From JANYCG01 sp031386665 (GTDB lineage Bacteria > Pseudomonadota > Gammaproteobacteria > Burkholderiales > Burkholderiaceae_C): a DNA stretch of 54,024 nt. A program made the translations under genes and the position numbers. Positions 48,334 to 54,024 of this stretch are shown piece by piece. Positions within the stretch are counted from its first letter, which is position 1, and each line of letters begins with the position of its first letter. The stretch spans positions 1 to 54,024 of the forward strand of contig JANNCN010000184.1 of assembly GCA_031386665.1 (NCBI GenBank). Direction: 5' to 3'. Under the pieces are notes generated by a model. That model made no database searches and had not been told where the DNA came from. It saw only the letters and a list, made by a program, of their open reading frames with translations.

Positions 48334-49308
48334 ATGGAAACCAAATGGCTTGAAGATTTTGTCAGTCTGGCTGAAACCCGCAGTTTCAGCCGCTCGGCGC
48401 AGTTGCGGCACGTCACGCAACCGGCGTTTTCGCGGCGCATTCAGTCGCTAGAGGCTTGGGCGGGCACCGACCTGGTGGACCGCAGCAGTTACCCCACGCG
48501 CCTCACACCTGCGGGCGAAACGCTTTACGACCAGTCGCTTGAAGTGCTGCAGGCGCTGCAAAGTACCCGCGCCATGCTGCGCAGCCACACTTCGGCCGGG
48601 CAAGATGTGATTGAATTTGCCGTGCCGCACACGCTGGCGTTCACGTTTTTTCCGGCCTGGGTCTCCACGCTGCGCGAGAATTTTGGGCCGATTAAAAGCC
48701 GTTTGATTGCGCTGAACGTGCACGACGCCGTGCTGCGCATGGTAGAGGGCAGTTGCGACGTGCTCATTGTTTACCACCACCCCATGCAGCCCATTCAGCT
48801 GGACTCTGATCGCTATGAAATGGTGAGCTTAGGGAAAGAAGTGGTGGCCCCCTATGTCAAGGCCGATGCCGATGGCGCGCCGCTTTACCAACTGCCCGGC
48901 ACGGCCAACGGTTTGTTGCCCTACTTGGGCTACGCACCGGGTGCCTACATGGGGCAAATGGTGGACATGATTTTGAAGCAGTCTGCCATCCCCATTCACT
49001 TTGACCGTGTCTACGAAACCGACATGTCCGAAGGCTTGAAGGCCATGGCGCTAGAGGGCCACGGCATCGCGTTTTTGCCGTTCAGTGCGGTCAAAAAAGA
49101 GCTACGGGCCAAGCGCCTGGTCAGCGCCGCACCGGTTGACATGAAGGGCGTTGAGATCACCATGGAAGTGCGCGCCTACCGCGAAGCGCCTTCGGGCAAA
49201 GACGCATCGCGCATGGGCGGGCTGGGGTCCAAAAACTCAGGCTTTCCACAAAAGCGCTCAGCCCAGGCGCTGTGGGACTATTTGCTGACGCAGGCCTCTG
49301 GCAAATAA
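48334..49308 (+). CDS. LysR-family regulator, HypT/YjiE-like
   Basis: A protein of 324 residues. The N-terminus METKWLEDFVSLAETRSFSR and QLRHVTQPAFSRRIQSLEAW is nearly the signature of HypT (YjiE/QseD), the hypochlorite-responsive LysR regulator of E. coli. The effector domain follows (about 95-300). Methionines that could be oxidised are present, but which matter cannot be told here. It is a single gene between an acetyltransferase gene and pyrC. The specific role in oxidative stress is inferred from similarity only. Confidence 0.85.
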   Translation: METKWLEDFVSLAETRSFSRSAQLRHVTQPAFSRRIQSLEAWAGTDLVDRSSYPTRLTPAGETLYDQSLEVLQALQSTRAMLRSHTSAGQDVIEFAVPHTLAFTFFPAWVSTLRENFGPIKSRLIALNVHDAVLRMVEGSCDVLIVYHHPMQPIQLDSDRYEMVSLGKEVVAPYVKADADGAPLYQLPGTANGLLPYLGYAPGAYMGQMVDMILKQSAIPIHFDRVYETDMSEGLKAMALEGHGIAFLPFSAVKKELRAKRLVSAAPVDMKGVEITMEVRAYREAPSGKDASRMGGLGSKNSGFPQKRSAQALWDYLLTQASGK

Positions 49309-49381
49309 CCGGTCGCGCTACCCGGCCGCAGTTACGTCGTACGCGCATGTCAGCGCGGTTTGATTTTGGGACAATACAGGC

Positions 49382-50446
49382 ATGACCCCAACCGCCCCAA
49401 CCTTTCCCACCAAACCCGTCGATCAAATCACCCTGACCCGCCCCGACGACTGGCACCTGCACCTGCGCGATGGTGCCGCCCTGGCCACCGTGGTGCCGCA
49501 CACTGCCGCCCAGTTTGGCCGCGCGGTCATCATGCCCAACCTGAAGCCGCCCATCACCACCGCTGCAGTGGCGCTTGATTACGCCCAGCGCATTCGCCAG
49601 GCCGTGCCCCAAGGCCAGAGTTTTGAGCCCTTGATGACGCTGTATTTGACCGACAACCTGCCCACAGATGAAATCAAGCGCGCCAAAGACGCGGGTGTGG
49701 TGGCCGTCAAACTCTACCCAGCCGGTGCCACCACCAACAGCGATGCAGGCGTGACCGACCTGCGCAAAACTTACAAAACGCTGGAAGCCATGCAGCGCGA
49801 AGGCCTGCTGCTGCTGGTGCATGGTGAAGTGACGTCACCCGATATTGACCTGTTTGACCGCGAAGCCGCCTTCATCGACACCCAGCTTATTCCGCTGCGG
49901 CGCGACTTTGCCGAGCTGAAAATCGTGTTCGAGCACATCACCACGAAAGACGCCGCCCAGTACGTGCAAAGTGCTGACAAGTACATGGCTGCCACCGTCA
50001 CAGCCCACCATTTGCTGTACAACCGCAACGCGATATTCACAGGCGGCATTCGTCCCCACTTTTACTGCCTGCCCATCCTGAAGCGCGAAACCCACCGCCT
50101 GGCCTTGGTTAAAGCGGCCACCAGCGGGTCGCCGAAGTTCTTTTTGGGCACCGACAGCGCCCCTCACCCCGCGCACCTGAAAGAGCACGCCAGCGGTTGC
50201 GCAGGTTGCTACACCGCGCATGCCGCCATCGAGATGTACGCCGAAGCCTTTGATGCCGTCGGCGCACTGGACCAGCTTGAAGCCTTTGCCAGCTTCAACG
50301 GCGCAGATTTTTACGGCCTGCCGCGCAACGCAGGCAGCATCACCCTTAAGCGAGAAAACTGGACGCCGCCTGCCAGTTTTGCCTTTGGCGATGCCGAGCT
50401 AAAACCCCTGCGGTCGGGGGAAGTGTTGCCGTGGAAGTTGGATTGA
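49382..50446 (+). CDS. pyrC: Dihydroorotase
   Basis: A type II dihydroorotase of 354 residues. Metal ligands are HLH in DDWHLHLRDGAAL (about residues 26-28), the carboxylated Lys in VVAVKLYPAGATTNS, His in VHGEVT and the His in FEHITT, and the catalytic Asp in GTDSAPH. It closes carbamoyl-aspartate to dihydroorotate in pyrimidine synthesis. It stands alone here, without other pyr genes. The brnTA pair begins 57 nt after its stop. Confidence 0.95.
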   Translation: MTPTAPTFPTKPVDQITLTRPDDWHLHLRDGAALATVVPHTAAQFGRAVIMPNLKPPITTAAVALDYAQRIRQAVPQGQSFEPLMTLYLTDNLPTDEIKRAKDAGVVAVKLYPAGATTNSDAGVTDLRKTYKTLEAMQREGLLLLVHGEVTSPDIDLFDREAAFIDTQLIPLRRDFAELKIVFEHITTKDAAQYVQSADKYMAATVTAHHLLYNRNAIFTGGIRPHFYCLPILKRETHRLALVKAATSGSPKFFLGTDSAPHPAHLKEHASGCAGCYTAHAAIEMYAEAFDAVGALDQLEAFASFNGADFYGLPRNAGSITLKRENWTPPASFAFGDAELKPLRSGEVLPWKLD

Positions 50447-50502
50447 GGGCTAGTGGGATTGGTCACGGGCGTCAAATTTGAATATGATGATAATATACAA
50501 AG

Positions 50503-50802
50503 ATGATCGATTGGACTCTCGTAGTAGGCTTTGATTGGGACACCGGAAACGCCCGAAAAAATGAAAAACACTCGGTTTCGACGGCAGAGGCTGAGCAGCT
50601 CTTTTTTAATGAACCATTGTTGATTTTGGCTGATAACAAGCACAGCGAGAAAGAGGCTCGCCTTCACGCGCTTGGTAAAACAGATGACGGTCGGGCTTTG
50701 CACATTACTTTCACTTTGCGCCAATCAGACCAGTTGATCCGCATAATTTCTGCGAGAGACATGCACCGAAAGGAGAAGCTAATTTATGAGCAAACCGCTT
50801 AA
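50503..50802 (+). CDS. brnT: BrnT-type ribonuclease toxin
   Basis: A protein of 99 residues: GFDWDTGNARKNEKHSVSTA, EAEQLFFNEPLLI and the C-terminal IRIISARDMHRKEKLIYEQ are the BrnT signature, with the ARxMxxxE motif. BrnT is a RelE-fold mRNA/RNA cleaving toxin. A possible promoter, TTGGTC (50459-50464) and TATGAT (50483-50488), precedes it. The BrnA gene overlaps its end by 17 bases. Confidence 0.92.
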   Translation: MIDWTLVVGFDWDTGNARKNEKHSVSTAEAEQLFFNEPLLILADNKHSEKEARLHALGKTDDGRALHITFTLRQSDQLIRIISARDMHRKEKLIYEQTA

Positions 50803-51049
50803 ACCAGTTCCTCAATTTACGTCAGAAGCCCACGAGCGTAAATTTTGGGAAACCAACGACTCATCCGCTTATCTGGATTGGTCGCGCGCGCGCAAAGGCG
50901 TCATGCCCAATTTGAAACCGTCCACCAAAACGATTTCTCTGCGCCTGCCGCAGCATTTGCTTGATTCCATCAAGGTGGCCGCGAACGCGCGGGATGTGCC
51001 CTACCAATCGCTGATCAAAGTCTGGCTGCAGGAAAAGCTTCATGGGTGA
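50786..51049 (+). CDS. brnA: BrnA-type antitoxin
   Basis: A protein of 87 residues. The N-terminal toxin-binding segment has FTSEAHERKFWETNDSSAYL, and the C-terminal ribbon-helix-helix has TISLRLPQHLLDSIKVAANA and VPYQSLIKVWLQEKL. The family is BrnA/CopG. It is translated from within the end of brnT. A GGAGAAG ribosome site overlaps the last codons of the toxin. Confidence 0.9.
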   Translation: MSKPLKPVPQFTSEAHERKFWETNDSSAYLDWSRARKGVMPNLKPSTKTISLRLPQHLLDSIKVAANARDVPYQSLIKVWLQEKLHG

Positions 51050-51114
51050 ACTGACTTGTTTCCGCGATTGAAAGCACTTTCACTCTAGCCTTGATAGATC
51101 GTGTTGGGAAAAAT

Positions 51115-51954
51115 ATGAAACCGGTTTTATCGCCTCAAAAAAGCGAGCCAAAATTGTTAGTGGCTTTTTTGATCGATGCCGACAATTTGCCCGCTAGCGC
51201 GATTGATCGCGCATTTGAGCACTTTGAACAGGCGGGCGCTTTTGTGTCAATACGACGAGCGTTTGGTGGATTTGAAAAGCTTTCAGGACTCAAGGAGGTT
51301 TTACGGCGCCATGCAATTCAGGCGTCAGTGAATCAAGGAAAGGGCACAACCGATGTCGCCTTGGTGGTGAATGCTATGGATTTGTTGCATCAAGGCGCCC
51401 TACCCTCAGCTGTGGCCATTGGTTCGAGTGACGCTGACTTTGCGCCGCTAGCCGTGCGGCTGCGCGAAGCGGGAAAGCTGGTGATCTGTTTTGCGCAAAA
51501 ATTGATTTCCTCGGATGCGCTCCCGTTGGCCTATGACAAAGTTATTTACGTTGATGAAGAAGCCGTCATCGGGCTAGAAAAACCTGGCGCTGTTAGGCAT
51601 CGCGACGCCATTGCAAAAACGGTAGAGGTCGCCGAAGAGTTGCCGGAGAAATCAAAATTGAAACAGGTCAGCCCACAGCCGCAGGCGCAAATCAAAAAAG
51701 ACGCTGGGCCGATTGTTGGATCGACCATTTCAGTTGGCGACATGGAGGAAGTACGCCGGATTCTCGCTGTTTTTCCAGATTGGATGCCCGATACGATTCG
51801 GCAACTAAACCAACTTGGTGCGCCGCTTCACGCGAACAGCTTCAAAAAGGGAAAAAAGCCACTGCATGAGCTTTTCCGCAAGCATCCGGCTTATTTCAAA
51901 GTGTTGCCAACGACCGGACCTGCAAAGCAAATCCGATTGATGAAGAGACCTTAG
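51115..51954 (+). CDS. NYN-domain RNase with C-terminal OST-HTH/LOTUS domain
   Basis: A protein of 279 residues. The N-terminal NYN (PIN-like) domain shows VAFLIDADNLPASAIDRAFEH in outline, KGTTDVALVVNAMDLL and AIGSSDADFAPLAVRLREAG, with three to four Asp residues that would hold metal. After a charged linker (about 155-205) comes a LOTUS/OST-HTH-like module (MEEVRRILAVFPDWM, then SFKKGKKPLHELFRKHPAYF). Bacterial NYN-LOTUS proteins are predicted to act on RNA, but their role is not settled. The start is ATG at 51115; TTG at 51091 is less likely. Confidence 0.83.
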   Translation: MKPVLSPQKSEPKLLVAFLIDADNLPASAIDRAFEHFEQAGAFVSIRRAFGGFEKLSGLKEVLRRHAIQASVNQGKGTTDVALVVNAMDLLHQGALPSAVAIGSSDADFAPLAVRLREAGKLVICFAQKLISSDALPLAYDKVIYVDEEAVIGLEKPGAVRHRDAIAKTVEVAEELPEKSKLKQVSPQPQAQIKKDAGPIVGSTISVGDMEEVRRILAVFPDWMPDTIRQLNQLGAPLHANSFKKGKKPLHELFRKHPAYFKVLPTTGPAKQIRLMKRP

Positions 51955-51962
51955 CGAATTCT

Positions 51963-52769
51963 GTGTCATCTTCAGATATTGCCGCAAAGGTCAATTGGCA
52001 CAGCCCTTGGCTTCAGCCATTTATCTCAATTGAGCAGGTGTTTGCGAATCCGTTGATTGCAGAGATGTCCCTGGCCAATGCATTCAACGACGCCCAAGCC
52101 GCCCCCATCCACTTCATCCCCCAATCCGCCTTGCCCCCCACCCAAGCCTACGAAGACTTCATCTTCAAAACTGGGCAGGTGCCGACCCGCGACAATTTGC
52201 ATGACTTTTTTAATGGGGTTTGCTGGATTCATTTTGGGCAAACCAAAAGGCGGTTGAACCAACTGCAGGCGGCGCAAATTGAAGCAGATGGCGTGCAGGC
52301 GGTGCGCGGGCGGGTGCGTGATGCGCTGACGGTGTTTGACGAAAACGCAGCCTTTTTGCAAGCGTCCGATGCGCTGTGGCACGCGCTGGTTGCCAAAGAC
52401 TGGCAAACGCTGTTTGTGACACAACGCCACCTTTGGCAAAGTGCGCAGCTGGTGTTGTTTGGCCATGCGCTGCTTGAAAAACTGGTGTCGCCGCGCAAAG
52501 CGATTACTGCGCATGTTTACCGGGTTCAGGGCCGATCTCCATCCCAATCTCCCAACCAAGCTCAGTCGAGCGCCTTGTCGCTGCCTGAGCTAGACGCCTG
52601 GGTGGCGGCAGACTTAAGCGCCGAGAAGCTGGCTAGCAAACCGTTTGCCCATTTGCCAGTTTTGGGGGTGCCAGGTTGGTGGCCGGCCAATGAAGACCCG
52701 CAGTTTTATGCCGATTCTGATGTTTTTCGCAAACCAAAATCGCCCAAAACTGCGGGTTTAAATCCGTAA
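51963..52769 (+). CDS. DUF3025-domain protein
   Basis: A protein of 268 residues that fits DUF3025, a family common in beta- and gammaproteobacteria and of unknown function. Recognisable parts are FIPQSALPPTQAYEDFIFKT, NLHDFFNGVCWIHFGQTKRR and FGHALLEKLVSPRKAITAHV. No membrane segment or catalytic motif is apparent. The start is GTG at 51963, eight nt after the stop of the NYN gene, so the two are probably cotranscribed. Confidence 0.8.
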   Translation: MSSSDIAAKVNWHSPWLQPFISIEQVFANPLIAEMSLANAFNDAQAAPIHFIPQSALPPTQAYEDFIFKTGQVPTRDNLHDFFNGVCWIHFGQTKRRLNQLQAAQIEADGVQAVRGRVRDALTVFDENAAFLQASDALWHALVAKDWQTLFVTQRHLWQSAQLVLFGHALLEKLVSPRKAITAHVYRVQGRSPSQSPNQAQSSALSLPELDAWVAADLSAEKLASKPFAHLPVLGVPGWWPANEDPQFYADSDVFRKPKSPKTAGLNP

Positions 52770-52869
52770 TTCTCTTGTGCATTCATCTCAATTGCCTTGA
52801 TATTTGCCCATTTGCCCCTAACATCTGCGCCATCAGACCCGTGCTTTTGGGTTGTTTTGTAAGGAAATC

Positions 52870-53748
52870 ATGAAACGAATTCTCTTGTTTGTATTGACCA
52901 ACGTCATGGTCGTCGCCGTTTTGGGCGTGGTCGCTAGCTTGCTGGGCGTCAACCGCTTCCTCACGCCCAACGGGCTTAACCTCACGTCCTTGCTGGGTTT
53001 TGCACTGGTGATGGGCTTTGGCGGCGCGATTATTTCACTGCTGATCAGCAAGCCCATGGCCAAGTGGACCTCGGGCGTTCGCATGATCAACGAACCTGCC
53101 AATGCGGATGAAAAGTGGATTGTCGATACCGTCAAAAAGCTGGCTGACAAAGCCGGTATCGGCATGCCGGACGTGGGCATTTTTGAAGGTGACCCGAATG
53201 CTTTTGCCACCGGCGCGTTCAAAAACTCGGCCTTGGTGGCCGTTTCAACCGGCTTGCTGCAAGGCATGACGCACGACGAGATTGAAGCCGTGATTGGCCA
53301 CGAAATTGCCCACGTGGCCAACGGCGACATGGTCACCATGACGTTGATTCAAGGCGTGATGAACACCTTTGTGGTGTTTTTAAGCCGGGTGATTGGCTAC
53401 GCGGTCGATGGCTTTTTGCGCAAGGGCGACTCGCAAAGCAGCGGCCCCGGCATTGGCTACATGATCACGACCATCGTGCTGGACATTGTGTTGGGTTTTG
53501 CTGCGGCCATCGTGGTGGCTTGGTTTTCGCGCCACCGCGAGTTTCGGGCTGACGCGGGTGCCGCGCAACTGCTGGGCCGCAAGCAGCCCATGATCAACGC
53601 CTTGGCGCGTTTGGGCGGCATGACCCCGGGCGAGTTGCCTAAAAGCGTGGCGGCCTTTGGCATTGCGGGCGGCATTGGCAAGCTGTTTTCAACCCACCCG
53701 CCGATTGAAGAGCGCATTGCCGCTTTGCAGAACGCGCAGGGTCAGTGA
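52870..53748 (+). CDS. htpX: Membrane metalloprotease HtpX
   Basis: A protein of 292 residues. Two N-terminal helices (ILLFVLTNVMVVAVLGVVAS and a second near 35-60) precede the M48 catalytic domain. The zinc motif HEIAH is in AVIGHEIAHVANGDMV, and the third ligand Glu in HREFRADAGAAQLLG. Two more membrane segments lie between. HtpX degrades misfolded membrane proteins. The ATG at 52870 has AAGGAAATC directly before it; an upstream in-frame ATG at 52852 adds six residues of no family character. Confidence 0.95.
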   Translation: MKRILLFVLTNVMVVAVLGVVASLLGVNRFLTPNGLNLTSLLGFALVMGFGGAIISLLISKPMAKWTSGVRMINEPANADEKWIVDTVKKLADKAGIGMPDVGIFEGDPNAFATGAFKNSALVAVSTGLLQGMTHDEIEAVIGHEIAHVANGDMVTMTLIQGVMNTFVVFLSRVIGYAVDGFLRKGDSQSSGPGIGYMITTIVLDIVLGFAAAIVVAWFSRHREFRADAGAAQLLGRKQPMINALARLGGMTPGELPKSVAAFGIAGGIGKLFSTHPPIEERIAALQNAQGQ

Positions 53749-53792
53749 CAGGGCGTTGGCCTAGATTTAGCTCATATTGAACATTGGTATAA

Positions 53793-53900
53793 TTTGCTAC
53801 TATTTCAATAGCAAACTATTGATGTTATTCGAGAGCTAGAGGTCTATTTGATTGATAATTCGATCATTTTCTCAAAAATTCTCAAAAAAAGAACCTGCAG
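53793..53900 (+). repeat. Modular intergenic repeat, copy F (truncated CCTGCAGG-type hairpin)
   Basis: TTTGCTA (53793-53799) pairs with TAGCAAA (53809-53815). The core ATTCGAGAGCTAGAGGTCT.. (53827-53849) is identical to copy A. After 33 nt the A-tract and GAACCTGCAGG begin as in copies A and B, but the sequence then departs (GTGGGC), so the right half of the palindrome is lost. It lies between htpX and a convergent gene whose stop is six bases beyond. Confidence 0.82.
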
Positions 53901-53906
53901 GGTGGG

Positions 53907-54024
53907 CTATCCCCTTAGCTCCACAGGCGTAATTTCTGCTGATTTTTTGGGCAAATCGACAATGTTGCGGTACGTCACTGGCTTTGTGACGACGGCTTGT
54001 TCAAGCAGTCTATAAAACAGCAAT
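53907..54024 (-). CDS. 3' end of an unidentified gene, cut by window edge
   Basis: The minus-strand frame is open from the window end to a TAG at 53907-53909, giving the last 38 residues of a protein, including RLLEQAVVTKPVTYRNIVDL and PVELRG at the C-terminus. It is too short to assign to a family with confidence. It converges with htpX and ends at the damaged hairpin of repeat copy F. A chance open frame cannot be ruled out. Confidence 0.4.
   Translation of the reverse strand, partial: LLFYRLLEQAVVTKPVTYRNIVDLPKKSAEITPVELRG

Overview
The window looks like a chromosomal segment of a betaproteobacterium of the order Burkholderiales, probably Comamonadaceae (Rhodoferax/Polaromonas/Limnohabitans-like). 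The evidence is the gene orders hpf-ptsN-hprK and dapB-exbB-exbD-leuS-lptE-holA-proA, an orphan Bug-family (TctC) binding protein, and a liv-type ABC operon carrying an acyl-CoA ligase. No rRNA or tRNA gene was recognised. All family calls come from reading translated sequence; no database search was run.

Layout. (1) 1-9.3 kb is a catabolic cluster: a Rieske oxygenase (cut by the window edge), two amidohydrolases, a cupin, a Bug binding protein, an EntE-like aryl-acid adenylase, an SDR dehydrogenase, a divergent LysR regulator and a two-domain VOC protein. It probably degrades an aromatic acid. A perfect 8-8 inverted repeat with 11-nt spacing lies between the SDR gene and the LysR gene and is a convincing regulator site. 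(2) 9.5-24.4 kb is mostly housekeeping: patatin phospholipase, MFS transporter, hpf, ptsN, hprK, fur, bamE, dapB, exbBD, leuS, lptE, holA and proA. A FitAB-like toxin-antitoxin (TA) pair sits between holA and proA. leuS contains about 450 bp of foreign-looking codon use.

(3) 24.4-29.3 kb is accessory. It holds a relict integron: a truncated intI, an attI-like region, one intact cassette coding for a TIR-like nucleotide-binding protein, and its attC. Then follow hicAB, a YdeI-like protein, an acetyltransferase, an NTF2-like lipoprotein and a BLUF photoreceptor. (4) 29.3-37.5 kb is a minus-strand liv-type operon (two permeases, two ATPases, acyl-CoA ligase, two tandem paralogous binding proteins) ending in a clear terminator. 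(5) 37.6-42.2 kb holds a secreted HExxH protein, aquaporin, thioesterase and an Atm1/MsbA-like exporter.

(6) 42.2-47.4 kb is a TA island: vapBC between two copies of the exporter's 3' end (1,457 bp apart), an ImmA/IrrE-DUF4411 pair, an RHH-PIN-AbrB trio and a Phd-PIN pair. (7) 47.4-54 kb holds an acetyltransferase, HypT-like LysR regulator, pyrC, brnTA, a NYN-LOTUS protein, a DUF3025 protein, htpX and the 3' end of an unidentified gene.

The most unusual scattered signal is a modular intergenic repeat present six times (near 9.4, 17.6, 24.5, 28.55, 39.7 and 53.85 kb). Each copy has a conserved 23-nt core, usually next to a TTTGCTAT/ATAGCAAA inverted repeat, followed 25-40 nt away by a palindrome. 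The palindrome comes in three unrelated sequences.
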